Of a DNA stretch of 57,065 nt, positions 1 through 8,027 are shown one piece after another (position 1 is the stretch's first letter; every line of letters begins with the position of its first letter). The notes under the pieces were generated by a model. The model worked only from the letters and a program-made list of their open reading frames with translations, searched no databases and was not told the DNA's origin. The DNA comes from Aeromonas media. Its GTDB lineage: Bacteria > Pseudomonadota > Gammaproteobacteria > Enterobacterales > Aeromonadaceae. The stretch covers positions 1 to 57,065 of the forward strand of contig NZ_CDBZ01000091.1 of the NCBI RefSeq assembly GCF_000819985.1. Reading direction: 5' to 3'. Made by a program: the position numbers and the translations under genes.

Positions 1-627
1 GGGGCGGGCAAGAGCTCCCTGCTCAAGCTCTTGATGCGGCTGGCCAATCCCACGGCCGGTGCCATTACCATGGGGGGCGTGCCCATCGATCAGCTACCCC
101 TGGGCACCCTGCGCAACCAGTTTGCCTATGTGCCCCAGGAGCCCTTCCTCTTCTCCACCACCATCGCCGCCAACATCGCCCTCGGCAAGCCGGAGGCAAG
201 CCAGGAGGAGATAGAGCGGGTGGCGCGCATCGCCTGCGTCCACGACGACATAGTTCGTTTCCCCAGAGGCTATGAGACCGAAGTGGGAGAGAAGGGGGTG
301 ACCCTCTCCGGTGGCCAGAAGCAGCGCCTCGCCATTGCCCGCGCCCTGCTGCTGGATGCCCCCATCCTGGTACTGGATGACGCCCTGTCGGCGGTGGATG
401 CCCACACAGAGCAGCAGATCCTGCTGGCGCTCAAGGCCCACAGACGGACCCTTATCCTGGTGAGCCACCGCATGACGGCGGTGGAGCAGGCCAACGAGAT
501 CCTGGTGCTGGAGCAGGGAGCCATCAGCGAGCGCGGTGCCCACGGTGCCCTGATGACCCACAACGGCTGGTATGCGGACATGGTGCGCTATCAGCGCCTG
601 GAACAAGACGTGGAGGAGAGCCTGTGA
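1..627 (+). CDS. mdlA: ABC exporter ATP-binding/permease protein MdlA, C-terminal part
   Basis: This is the 3' end of a gene that begins before the window; the open frame enters at base 1 inside the Walker A motif (GAGKSS). What remains is the nucleotide-binding domain of a half-size ABC exporter: Q-loop (YVPQEPFLF), signature LSGGQKQRLAIARAL, Walker B ending LVLDDALSAVD, and a H-loop histidine (LVSHRM). The residue after the Walker B aspartate is Asp, where a catalytic Glu is usual; MdlA-type subunits share this and are thought to form an asymmetric heterodimer with MdlB. The next gene is mdlB on the same strand, which supports the name. The exported substrate is not known from the sequence. 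Confidence 0.9.
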   Translation, partial: GAGKSSLLKLLMRLANPTAGAITMGGVPIDQLPLGTLRNQFAYVPQEPFLFSTTIAANIALGKPEASQEEIERVARIACVHDDIVRFPRGYETEVGEKGVTLSGGQKQRLAIARALLLDAPILVLDDALSAVDAHTEQQILLALKAHRRTLILVSHRMTAVEQANEILVLEQGAISERGAHGALMTHNGWYADMVRYQRLEQDVEESL

Positions 628-736
628 GTTCGATGATGAGACGAGTGGTTCCCCTCATCCCCAACCCTTCTACCGCAAGGGGAGAAGGGTGCAAAGAGAG
701 TCAATTCCCTGAGAGTGCTGTGCTGGAGGCAAGTCT
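628..736 (+). repeat. Inverted repeat in the mdlA-mdlB spacer
   Basis: The 109-bp spacer contains CCCTTCT at 665-671 and AGAAGGG at 683-689, an imperfectly symmetrical, CCC/GGG-rich stretch. It could fold into a small hairpin in the mdlAB mRNA or be a dispersed intergenic element; one window cannot tell. A ribosome site (GGAGG, 725-729) for mdlB follows. Confidence 0.4.
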
Positions 737-2488
737 GTGAACCCGACCATCAAACGGCTGCTCACCTATTGCGCCCGCTATCCCCGCTGGCTGGTGCAGG
801 CGGGCATCTGCCTGCTGCTGGCCACCGGCGCCGAAGTGGCCGGGCCCCTGCTCATCAAACTCTTCATCGACGACTATCTGGCGCCGCGCCAGCTGGTGTG
901 GCCCGACATCGCCGCTCTTGCCGCCGGTTATCTCGGCCTTCAGGTGCTCTCGGCGGCGGGTTTTTACCTGCAATCCCTGCGCTTCAACCGCATCGCCCAG
1001 GCAGTGGTGCAGACCCTTCGCGAGCAGGTGTTTGCCACCGCCATCCGGCTGCCGGCCCGCTATTTCGACAAGCATCGCTCGGGCTCCCTCATCTCCCGCA
1101 TCACCAACGACACCGAGGCGATCATGAACCTCTATGTGCAGGTGATTGGGCTGCTGGTGCAAAAAGTGGTGCTCTTGTGCGGTATCCTCATCTCCATGGC
1201 GTTGCTGGATCTGCGCCTGATGCTGATGTGCGCCACCCTGCTGCCGGCGGTGGGGGCCGTGATGTGGCTCTACCAGAAATTGAGCGTACCCGTGGTGCGG
1301 GCGACCCGCAGCCTGCTCTCCGACATCAACAGCCGGCTCAACGAGTCCCTGCAAGGGATGCCGGTCATTCAGGCCATGGTGCAGGAGCACCACTTCGCCA
1401 ATGCCTTTGCCGAGGTGAACCAGCAGCACTGGCAGGCCAGGATCAAGAGCCTCAAGATCAACGGCATACTGCTGCGCCCCCTCATCGATCTCTTCTACAT
1501 GATGGTGCTCATCGGCCTGCTCGCCCTGTTTGCCCACGAGGGGTTGAGCACAGGCAGCGCCATCCAGGTGGGGGTGCTCTACGCCTTCATCAGCTATCTG
1601 GGGAGAATGATCGAGCCCCTCATCGAGATGACCAACCAGCTCAACCAGTTGCAGCAGGCCATGGTGGCGGGGGAGCGAGTCTTTGCCCTGCTGGACGAAT
1701 CCCGGGAGAGCACGCAAGGGGAGAGCCCTGCGTTGCAGGGGCGGGTCAGCTTCGAGCGGGTGAGCTTCTCCTACGATGGCCAACAACCGGTGCTGCAGGA
1801 GGTGAGCTTTGCCACCCGTCCCGGCCAGATGCTGGCGCTGGTGGGTCACACCGGCAGCGGCAAGTCCACCATCATCAGCCTGCTGATGGGCTTCTATCCG
1901 CTGGATCAGGGCTGCATCCGCTTCGATGATCACCCCATGAGCGCGCTGTCGCTCTCGGCGGTGCGCCGCAGCATAGGCCTGGTGCAGCAGGATCCCTTTA
2001 TCTTCGTCGGGACCCTGGCGGAAAATCTGCGTCTTGGCCGTGACGGCATCCTTGATGCGACGCTCTGGCGAGCACTGGAGGAGGTGCAGCTGGCCGCGTT
2101 CGTGCGCCATCTGCCACAGGGGCTGGAGACCCTGATGGAGGAGGGAGGCAAGAACCTCTCCGCCGGTCAGCGCCAGCTGCTTTCGTTTGCCCGCGCCTTG
2201 GTGGGGGATCCGCGCATCCTCATCCTGGACGAGGCGACCGCGAGCGTGGACTCCCAGACCGAGCTCGCGCTCTCCCAGGCGCTCTCGGCGGCGCGCCGTG
2301 GCCGCACCACCATCGCCATCGCCCACCGGCTCTCCACCATAGTCGATGCAGACGAGATCCTGTTGCTCTCCCGCGGCCAGGTCAGCGAGCGTGGCACCCA
2401 CGGCGAGCTGATGGCGCTGGGGGGCCACTACGCCCAGCTGTTCGAGATGCAGAGCCAGGGGGCCTGGCTCGAAGAGAAGCGAGCCTGA
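737..2488 (+). CDS. mdlB: ABC exporter ATP-binding/permease protein MdlB
   Basis: This 583-aa half-transporter joins an N-terminal six-helix exporter domain (about residues 15-310) to an ATPase domain (about 335-575). Walker A is GHTGSGKST near residue 370, the signature is LSAGQRQLLSFARAL near 474, and Walker B is ILILDEAT near 495 with the catalytic Glu intact, unlike its MdlA partner. The start is GTG at 737, preceded by GGAGG with suitable spacing. It follows mdlA on the same strand after 109 bp and the pair probably forms a heterodimeric inner-membrane exporter. The signature has Ala in place of the first Gly of LSGGQ. A hairpin terminator lies just after the stop. Confidence 0.93.
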   Translation: MNPTIKRLLTYCARYPRWLVQAGICLLLATGAEVAGPLLIKLFIDDYLAPRQLVWPDIAALAAGYLGLQVLSAAGFYLQSLRFNRIAQAVVQTLREQVFATAIRLPARYFDKHRSGSLISRITNDTEAIMNLYVQVIGLLVQKVVLLCGILISMALLDLRLMLMCATLLPAVGAVMWLYQKLSVPVVRATRSLLSDINSRLNESLQGMPVIQAMVQEHHFANAFAEVNQQHWQARIKSLKINGILLRPLIDLFYMMVLIGLLALFAHEGLSTGSAIQVGVLYAFISYLGRMIEPLIEMTNQLNQLQQAMVAGERVFALLDESRESTQGESPALQGRVSFERVSFSYDGQQPVLQEVSFATRPGQMLALVGHTGSGKSTIISLLMGFYPLDQGCIRFDDHPMSALSLSAVRRSIGLVQQDPFIFVGTLAENLRLGRDGILDATLWRALEEVQLAAFVRHLPQGLETLMEEGGKNLSAGQRQLLSFARALVGDPRILILDEATASVDSQTELALSQALSAARRGRTTIAIAHRLSTIVDADEILLLSRGQVSERGTHGELMALGGHYAQLFEMQSQGAWLEEKRA

Positions 2489-2503
2489 GGTTCCTCATAA
2501 AAA

Positions 2504-2530
2504 ACAGCCGGCAGATGCCGGCTGTGTTGT
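2504..2530. terminator. Terminator between mdlB and the converging gene
   Basis: A perfect 9-bp stem, ACAGCCGGC (2504-2512) and GCCGGCTGT (2517-2525), is flanked by AAAA on the left and TGTTGTTT on the right. It can therefore serve both mdlB and the convergent minus-strand gene. Confidence 0.8.
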
Positions 2531-2548
2531 TTCCAGGATTGGGGAGGA

Positions 2549-3730
2549 TCAGACCGTGGCCTTGCTGCGTGCGATCAGCTTGGGCTCCAGGGGCGGGAAG
2601 TCGTCGTTGAAGAAGGTGTCGGCTTCCTCGATCTGGGCCTTGCGCTGCTTCTGGATGAAGTTGTCGAAGTCGCGCTTGATTTCCGGATCCTTCAAGGCCT
2701 CGTAGTCGAACACGTTGGCGGCATAGAGGTAGTTGAAGTGGATGTCGACAAACTCGGCGCTGGCACAGGCGGAGGTGAACTTGCTGTTCTGGCGATCGAA
2801 GTTGACGCGGTACTGCTTGATCTTGGGCACATAGACCAGCTCATTGCCCACCTTGAACACTTCGACCGTGACCCCCACGGTGATGGTCTTGTAGAAGTCC
2901 TTGTTGTTCTCCACCCCGAAGCGGATGGCATCCCCCTGCTTTTGCAGGAACTTGTTGAAGCTGGCCAGCGCCGTGGTGCCCTGGCTCACCACCACGTCCA
3001 TGATGAAGTTGATGAAATCGGTGGCGATGCTGAGCCCCTTGATGTGGCGGCTGTAGCTCTGCTGATCGATCTTGCTCGGCCCCATCAGGGGGATCTTGGA
3101 GAGGGCCCTGGCCCAGAGATCCGCGTCCGTCTTGTACTGCTCGCCATAGGCTTCGGCGTAACGGTTGATGTAGGCGGTGACCACGGAGGTGATGGCGATG
3201 AGGTAGGCCTTCTGCTCCGCCAGCTTGGCCATGACGGCGGGATCGTCCAGCAGCTCGTTGGCCACGATGAACTCCACCAGGCCGTCCTTGTCGGCATAGG
3301 GATCATTGCCCACCGCCCGGACGGTGTCGGGTAGATTGATGTCGTTGAAGAAGGCCTCGGCCTCGGCGAACTGATCATGGTTGCTCAGGCGGTTGGCCGG
3401 TGCCTCGCGCACCAGCTGGCAGAGCACGATCTCGGCCTCGTAGTCCGACTCGCGCCACAGGGGAGCCTGGGCCTGGTTGCCGAAGGTTTTCTTGTAGGCG
3501 AGGTTGAAGTCGAACAGCACAGAGTTGCAGCCGCAATCCATGGCGAAGTCGACGGTGTAGCTGAGCGGCCCGGTGGGCAGAGGTTTGCTCATCTTGCCCT
3601 TGGCGCTGAGGTTGGCATAGCACTTGAGGTACTCCCGGCCAAACAGCTCAAAGGCACGGTTGTTGTTGAAGTTGAGCAGGAAAGTACCGGCGCTCTCGCC
3701 CCCGTTGAACAACTGTTGCACGTGACTCAT
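2549..3730 (-). CDS. Unrecognised 393-aa cytosolic protein
   Basis: I do not recognise this family. The protein begins MSHVQQLFNGGESAGTFLLN, has no signal peptide and no membrane segment, and is rich in Phe, Asn, Asp and Lys. It holds a short cysteine cluster (MDCGCNSVLFDF, near residue 65), a long probably helical middle, and an acidic, Phe-containing tail (DTFFNDDFPPLEPK). The ATG at 3730 was chosen over longer frames because AGGAT lies at the right distance upstream. It appears monocistronic: it converges on mdlB across a terminator, and 427 bp of noncoding sequence separate it from the next gene. Codon use resembles its neighbours, so recent transfer is not evident. Function unknown. Confidence 0.75.
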   Translation of the reverse strand: MSHVQQLFNGGESAGTFLLNFNNNRAFELFGREYLKCYANLSAKGKMSKPLPTGPLSYTVDFAMDCGCNSVLFDFNLAYKKTFGNQAQAPLWRESDYEAEIVLCQLVREAPANRLSNHDQFAEAEAFFNDINLPDTVRAVGNDPYADKDGLVEFIVANELLDDPAVMAKLAEQKAYLIAITSVVTAYINRYAEAYGEQYKTDADLWARALSKIPLMGPSKIDQQSYSRHIKGLSIATDFINFIMDVVVSQGTTALASFNKFLQKQGDAIRFGVENNKDFYKTITVGVTVEVFKVGNELVYVPKIKQYRVNFDRQNSKFTSACASAEFVDIHFNYLYAANVFDYEALKDPEIKRDFDNFIQKQRKAQIEEADTFFNDDFPPLEPKLIARSKATV

Positions 3731-4157
3731 CTCTCTATCCTTATGGTGAGATTGGTAAACGGGTTGACCCGGTGCCGAGTGGCTACTTCCGGGCCAGCAA
3801 CAGCCTAGCGAGGGGGGAGGCATTTCGTTACTGCGATTATTCTCAGTGGCGCTGGCGAGAGGGTGAACTAGCGCCTGGGCAATCCCATTTATCGTTAGCT
3901 TTCATCCGGCTAGGGGTGTAATGAAAGTGCCATATGGATTCTTAATGAAAAAAATGTCTGGCACGAAGAGAGAATGGCACCCCTTAGGCGAGGATATCAG
4001 GGTCAGTCTCTCCCCATCGAATGCAGCGGCGCCCATCATTTGAATGACAAAGAGGTCCGGGAGCCGATCGTCCTCACAGCGATAGCAACGGAGGCTTGTC
4101 TATTGGGGAGTGGGCTGGCAACATTTCGTTCACACTAACTCATCGGATCAGTTTGCA
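3731..4157. other. Intergenic region upstream of two divergent genes
   Basis: This 427-bp stretch holds no convincing gene. It is more AT-rich than its surroundings around 3880-3960 and contains an inverted repeat CTTTCAT (3899-3905) / ATGAAAG (3921-3927). It should hold the promoters of the minus-strand unknown gene and the plus-strand DUF4442 gene, but I could not place clear -35/-10 elements. Confidence 0.5.
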
Positions 4158-4631
4158 ATGGACCTGCAACGCTTCAAAGCCAATCTCGCCCTGCGCCTGT
4201 TTGCCTGGCGCTATATTCCGGTCATCGGTTTTTGCGCCCCCGTCATCGAAGAGATGAACGCCAAGGCGCTGCGCATCCGCATTCCGCTGGGCTGGCGCAC
4301 CCGCAACCACCTGGGCAGCATGTACTTCGGTGCGCTGGCAACTGGCGCCGATCTGGTGGGTGGCTTGCTGGTGATGGAGAAGGGGCGGGCACGGCGCAAG
4401 AAGGTGCACTTTGCCTTCAAAGACGTGCAGGGGGAGTTTCTGAAGCGCCCCGAAGGGGATGTGCAGTTTGATTGCGCGGCCGGCGAGACCATCGACGCCA
4501 TGATCGACGAGTCCCTGGCGACGGGGCAGCGCATCAACCGCCCCATCCAGGTGGTGGCCACCTGCCCGTCGCTCAACGGGGATGAGGCGATGGCGCGCTT
4601 TGTGCTGACCCTGTCGATCAAGGCCAGCTAG
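4158..4631 (+). CDS. DUF4442 / YiiD C-terminal-type hotdog-fold protein
   Basis: This 157-aa protein resembles DUF4442 (YiiD C-terminal-like) hotdog-fold proteins, relatives of acyl-CoA thioesterases. Visible family features are the segment LGWRTRNHLGSMYFGALATG (strand, helix with a small-residue face) and the following helix LVGGLLVMEKG. No enzymatic activity is established for the family, so a thioesterase role is only inference from fold. ATG 4158 was chosen because the protein from there has the family's normal length; a GTG at 4110 would add 16 unconserved residues and lies too close to its GGGGAG. It stands alone, convergent with ybcJ. Confidence 0.75.
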   Translation: MDLQRFKANLALRLFAWRYIPVIGFCAPVIEEMNAKALRIRIPLGWRTRNHLGSMYFGALATGADLVGGLLVMEKGRARRKKVHFAFKDVQGEFLKRPEGDVQFDCAAGETIDAMIDESLATGQRINRPIQVVATCPSLNGDEAMARFVLTLSIKAS

Positions 4632-4703
4632 GCAGCCCCTGCTGGGCGTCAGGGTTCGGCCGATGGCCGGGCTCTGGTGCCATTGAGGATCAGGCCGCGA
4701 GAC

Positions 4704-4937
4704 TTAAAGGATCTCGGGGCTGATACCTTCCTTTACCACAACTTTCATGCCGTTGAAGTTGACCACCTGCTCGGCCACTATCTTGCAGCGCTTGCGGGTC
4801 TCGACCTGACCGTCCACTTCCACCAGACCCTCTGCGACCAGCGCCTTGGCGGCACCGCCACAATCGGCCCAACCCTGATGTTTGATCAGGTCACACAAGG
4901 CAACGAAGGGGTGACCTTCGAGCAGAAACGTCTCCAT
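4704..4937 (-). CDS. ybcJ: S4-domain RNA-binding protein YbcJ
   Basis: This 77-aa protein consists almost entirely of an S4-like RNA-binding domain: IKHQGWADCGGAAKALVAEG followed by LVEVDGQVETRKRCKI, the helix-turn-strand pattern by which S4 domains contact RNA. Length and sequence fit the YbcJ family of enterobacteria, whose members bind RNA but have no firmly known target. The ATG at 4937 has GAGGAT upstream; the longer frame starting at 5060 adds a low-complexity leader and was rejected. It is a single gene, separated from phaJ by a strong hairpin at 5058-5087. Confidence 0.88.
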   Translation of the reverse strand: METFLLEGHPFVALCDLIKHQGWADCGGAAKALVAEGLVEVDGQVETRKRCKIVAEQVVNFNGMKVVVKEGISPEIL

Positions 4938-5057
4938 GGGAAATCCTCTAGCTGGATGAATGCCTACACGGCAGGGCGGCCATTTTAGGCAGTTAGGCGG
5001 GGCAGGGAAAGGGCCAGGGCTCAATTGTCCCGAAAAAGGGGAACGGAGCGCGGCAAA

Positions 5058-5087
5058 CAATCAGCCCGGCGAGGGCCGGGCTGATTG
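5058..5087. terminator. Hairpin closing the phaPCJ operon
   Basis: CAATCAGCCCGG (5058-5069) pairs perfectly with CCGGGCTGATTG (5076-5087) around a 6-nt loop. On the minus strand, TTTG follows the stem, so it probably ends transcription 20 bp after the phaJ stop. The U-run is short. Confidence 0.65.
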
Positions 5088-5107
5088 TGTCTGTGTGCCG
5101 TCGGTGC

Positions 5108-5512
5108 TCAAGGCAGCTTGACCACCGCTTCCCCCGTCACGGCGAGGGCGCCGCCTTGGGTGAAGATGCGGGTGGCCAGGGTGGCGATGGGCTTGTCGTC
5201 CCGCATGGCAATCACCTCCACCTCAGCCGTCACCTCGTCCCCGACAAAGACCGGCAGCTTGAAGCTGAGGTTCTGGCCCAGATAGATGCTCCCCTTGCCC
5301 GGCAACTGCTGGCCCAGCAGCCCGGAGAAGAGGCTGGCGAGCAACATACCGTGGACGATGGGGCGCTCGAACGCCGTGGTGGCGGCGAAGGCCGGATCCA
5401 GGTGCAAGGGGTTGAAATCCTCCGAGAGCGCGGCGAAGGCGGCCACCTCCGTCGCCCCGAACCGCTTGGTCAGGTGAGCCTTCTGGCCTATTTCAAGGGA
5501 TTGTGGGCTCAT
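5108..5512 (-). CDS. phaJ: (R)-specific enoyl-CoA hydratase PhaJ
   Basis: This 134-aa MaoC/hotdog hydratase matches the Aeromonas PhaJ family in length and almost residue for residue as I recall it. The catalytic segment is SEDFNPLHLD, holding the Asp and His of the hydratase 2 motif, followed by RPIVHGMLLASLFSGLLGQQ. PhaJ hydrates trans-2-enoyl-CoA from beta-oxidation to (R)-3-hydroxyacyl-CoA, the substrate of PHA synthase, and so feeds fatty acids into short/medium-chain copolymers. Its ATG overlaps the phaC stop as ATGA (5509-5512), indicating translational coupling. It is the last gene of phaP-phaC-phaJ and is followed by a hairpin. Confidence 0.97.
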   Translation of the reverse strand: MSPQSLEIGQKAHLTKRFGATEVAAFAALSEDFNPLHLDPAFAATTAFERPIVHGMLLASLFSGLLGQQLPGKGSIYLGQNLSFKLPVFVGDEVTAEVEVIAMRDDKPIATLATRIFTQGGALAVTGEAVVKLP

Positions 5513-7284
5513 GCGGCGTCCTCCTCGGTAGCGCTGGCAAAGAGCCGCACCTTGACATAATGGCCGGGGGCGGGGGCCAGCCCCTCCGCCGGGATCCGCG
5601 CGGGAACGGGTTCCGACCCCTCGTCACGGCTCTGGATAAAGCCCATCATCTCGGGCCACCAGGATCCGCCCTGGTGCCTCGCCCCAGCAAGCCAGCTCTC
5701 CGGGCTCTCGGCCTCGGCCTCGCTCTGCCAGAAGCCGTACTTGTTGGCATCCGGCGGGTTGATGATGCCGGCGATGTGGCCCGATTCCGCCAGGATGAAG
5801 CGCTGCTCCCCGCCGAACAACTTCATGCCCTGCCAGGTGCCCTGCCAGAGGGCGATGTGATCGTCCACCGCCGAGACCAGCAGCACAGGGGTCTTCACCT
5901 TGGCGAGATCGATGCGGGTGTTGCGGATCTTGAGCTCCCCCTTCACCAGCTGGTTCTCCAGATAGAGACGACGCAGCAGGCTGTTGTGGGTCTTGCCCGC
6001 CACATTGGTGCTGTCGCTGTTCCAGTGCAGCAGATCGAAGGCCACCGGGCTCTGCCCCTTGAGGTAGCTGTCGATGTAGTAGTTCCAGTAGAGGCTGTTC
6101 TCCCGCAGCAGGCTGAAGGAGACCGCCAGCTGGCGCCCGTCCATGATGCCCTTGGCCTCATTTTGCGCCTCGAGCGCCGCTATGATGGGCTCGTGGATGA
6201 AGATGCCAAGCTCCCCGGGCTGGGAGAAGTCCAGCAGGGTGGTGAACAGGGTGGCGGTGCGCACCCGCTGCTTCTGGCGCCGCGCCGCCAGCCAGCCCAT
6301 GGCCAAGGAGAGGGCAGTGCCGCCGATGCAGTAACCGATGCCGTGCACCTCCCGCTCGCCGGTGGCCGCCTCCACGGCGTCCAGGGCGGCGATGACCCCG
6401 TCCACCACGTAGTCGTCGAGATCGACTTGCGCCTGTGCCACCCCCGGGTTGCGCCAGGAGATCATGAACACCGTCTGGCCCTGGGCGACCAGCCAGGCCA
6501 CCAGGGAGTTCTGGGGCCGCATGTCCATGATGTAGTACTTGTTGATGAAGGGGGGCACGATCAGTACCGGGGTCTTGCCCACCGTCTCGGTGGTCGGGCT
6601 GTACTGAATGAGCTCATAGAGCTCGGTGCGCTGCACCACCCGGCCCGGGGTGGTCGCCAGATCCCGGCCGAGCTCGAAGGCGGATTCGTCGGTCAGGCGG
6701 ATGTTGAGCTGATCGGCGCTGCGCTCCAGATCCTCGGCCAGCAGAGCCAGCCCGCGTACCAGATTCTGGCCGTCGGACTCCAGGGTGAGTTTGAGCAGCT
6801 CCGGATTGGTGGCCAGGAAGTTGCTGGGGGCCATGGCGTTGACGTACTGACGGGTGAAGAAACGCAGCCGTTCCCGGCTCTTCTGGGGGACGCCCTCCAG
6901 GGCATCCACCGAGGCCAGCAGGTGCCTGGCGGTGAGCAAGTAAGACTGCTTGAGGTAGTCATAGAGGGGGTGCTCGCTCCAGGCCTCGGCCTTGAAGCGG
7001 CGATCGCTGCGCTCCGGGGTGATCACCGGCTCGCTCTGCTGGCCTGCGCTCTTGAGCAGGGTGTGCTGCATCAGCTTGAGCTGATCTTGCCACCAGTTCA
7101 TCTGAGACTGGATCAGTTGCCAGGGCTGCTGGCTGCCTTGCTCCAGCACCTGGCCCAGATCGTCCAGATTGGTCTGCAGAAGGGCCTGGGCTGTACGCTC
7201 TGTCTGGGCCTTGGCCATGGCCAGCAGCTTTTCATTGTAGTGGGCCAGGGCCTCGAACAGCGGGCCATAAGATGGTTGGCTCAT
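5509..7284 (-). CDS. phaC: Class I polyhydroxyalkanoate synthase PhaC
   Basis: This 591-aa alpha/beta-hydrolase-fold enzyme polymerises (R)-3-hydroxyacyl-CoA on PHA granules. The lipase-like box is GYCIGG with the nucleophile Cys319; Asp475 (SAVDDH) and His503 (ESGHIAG) complete the triad. Asn149 and Asp171, positions known from A. caviae synthase engineering, are the wild-type residues. The N-terminal 200 residues form the usual oligomerisation region and the C-terminus is hydrophobic (GHYVKVRLFAS). The ATG at 7284 has a very good AAGGAGAG site; the longer frame at 7302 was rejected. It lies 92 bp downstream of phaP and overlaps phaJ by 4 bp. Confidence 0.97.
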   Translation of the reverse strand: MSQPSYGPLFEALAHYNEKLLAMAKAQTERTAQALLQTNLDDLGQVLEQGSQQPWQLIQSQMNWWQDQLKLMQHTLLKSAGQQSEPVITPERSDRRFKAEAWSEHPLYDYLKQSYLLTARHLLASVDALEGVPQKSRERLRFFTRQYVNAMAPSNFLATNPELLKLTLESDGQNLVRGLALLAEDLERSADQLNIRLTDESAFELGRDLATTPGRVVQRTELYELIQYSPTTETVGKTPVLIVPPFINKYYIMDMRPQNSLVAWLVAQGQTVFMISWRNPGVAQAQVDLDDYVVDGVIAALDAVEAATGEREVHGIGYCIGGTALSLAMGWLAARRQKQRVRTATLFTTLLDFSQPGELGIFIHEPIIAALEAQNEAKGIMDGRQLAVSFSLLRENSLYWNYYIDSYLKGQSPVAFDLLHWNSDSTNVAGKTHNSLLRRLYLENQLVKGELKIRNTRIDLAKVKTPVLLVSAVDDHIALWQGTWQGMKLFGGEQRFILAESGHIAGIINPPDANKYGFWQSEAEAESPESWLAGARHQGGSWWPEMMGFIQSRDEGSEPVPARIPAEGLAPAPGHYVKVRLFASATEEDAA

Positions 7285-7376
7285 GTGCTCTCCTTCACCC
7301 ACACCCGAGGCGGGAACGAGCCCGTCCTGTCGAGTCGTGGGGAGATGTGGCTGCCCGAGCGGGCAGCCAGGGGTTA

Positions 7377-7730
7377 TCAGGCCTTGCCCGTGCTCTTCTT
7401 GATGCCGTCCGCGGTCAGGGTATCCAGTTCTTCCTTGAACTGCTGGCCGAGGGCGCTCAGCTTCTGGATATCGTCCAGCATCTGGCGGGAGAGCTGGCTG
7501 GCGGTCTCCAGTTGCACTGTGCCGAGCGCTGCCAGGCTCTGGGTATCCTGCACCTTGCTCACGGCCTGCAACTGGTTGAGGCCCAGTTCGGCGTAGGCGT
7601 TGGCGGAGGCGAGCTGCAACCGGGTCAGCTGTTCAATATTGCTGGCCAGCAACTGGTTGTAGCGGGTGAGGGGGGAGGCAAAGCCTTGCATCTGCTCGGT
7701 AAAGCTCTTGAGTATGTCCATATTCATCAT
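7377..7730 (-). CDS. phaP: Phasin PhaP
   Basis: This 117-aa helical amphipathic protein coats PHA granules and matches the Aeromonas phasin in length and sequence pattern (SFTEQMQGF, LASNIEQLTRLQLASANAYA, then a heptad-like second half). It is the first gene of phaP-phaC-phaJ. Two tandem ATGs at 7730 and 7727 share a GGAG site; the upstream one is given, but the second would yield the 116 residues I recall for the A. caviae phasin. A palindrome about 95-105 bp upstream (7824-7839) may be an operator. Confidence 0.95.
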   Translation of the reverse strand: MMNMDILKSFTEQMQGFASPLTRYNQLLASNIEQLTRLQLASANAYAELGLNQLQAVSKVQDTQSLAALGTVQLETASQLSRQMLDDIQKLSALGQQFKEELDTLTADGIKKSTGKA

Positions 7731-8027
7731 GCGTCTCCATTTCGGCTGAACTGTATTGTTATGAGCCAACTGGCCCAGAGTGGGTACAACTCGTCATCCA
7801 TGTTCACGTGTTGTTTGCTCTGTTCAAACACACGTTTGAGCATTCTGCAATCAAATGCGGTTTGGTGTAAATGACATAAATGTTAATATCTGTTTGAATT
7901 TTTTTGTCAGCGTTCCTCGCCGGGAGTGGGGTCAGACGAGAGGTGACGCACGGGGCCTGGTGCACGCTCGTCCCGCCAGCGCCGCGCTGGTAGGCTGGCA
8001 CGTCATTCAGACTGCCAAGGAATCCCG
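7731..8027. promoter_or_regulatory. phaP control region with a TCAAAC/GTTTGA palindrome
   Basis: The 297-bp divergent spacer upstream of phaP is AT-rich compared with its flanks. It contains TCAAAC (7824-7829), ACAC, then GTTTGA (7834-7839), a perfect 6+6 palindrome, and an overlapping TGTTTG/CAAACA pair (7813-7818 with 7825-7830). This spacing is typical of a small dimeric repressor site. No regulator gene lies next to the operon in this window. I could not define a confident -35/-10 pair. Confidence 0.5.

Noticed and set aside
701..2428. Open frame of 575 codons opposite mdlB
   Set aside because: It is the antisense shadow of a well-supported ABC transporter gene; its product is low-complexity His/Gln/Gly-rich sequence, as expected from GC-rich reverse frames.
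5503..7596. Open frame of 697 codons opposite phaC
   Set aside because: Antisense to phaC with shadow composition and no domain; long frames of this type are common in GC-rich DNA.
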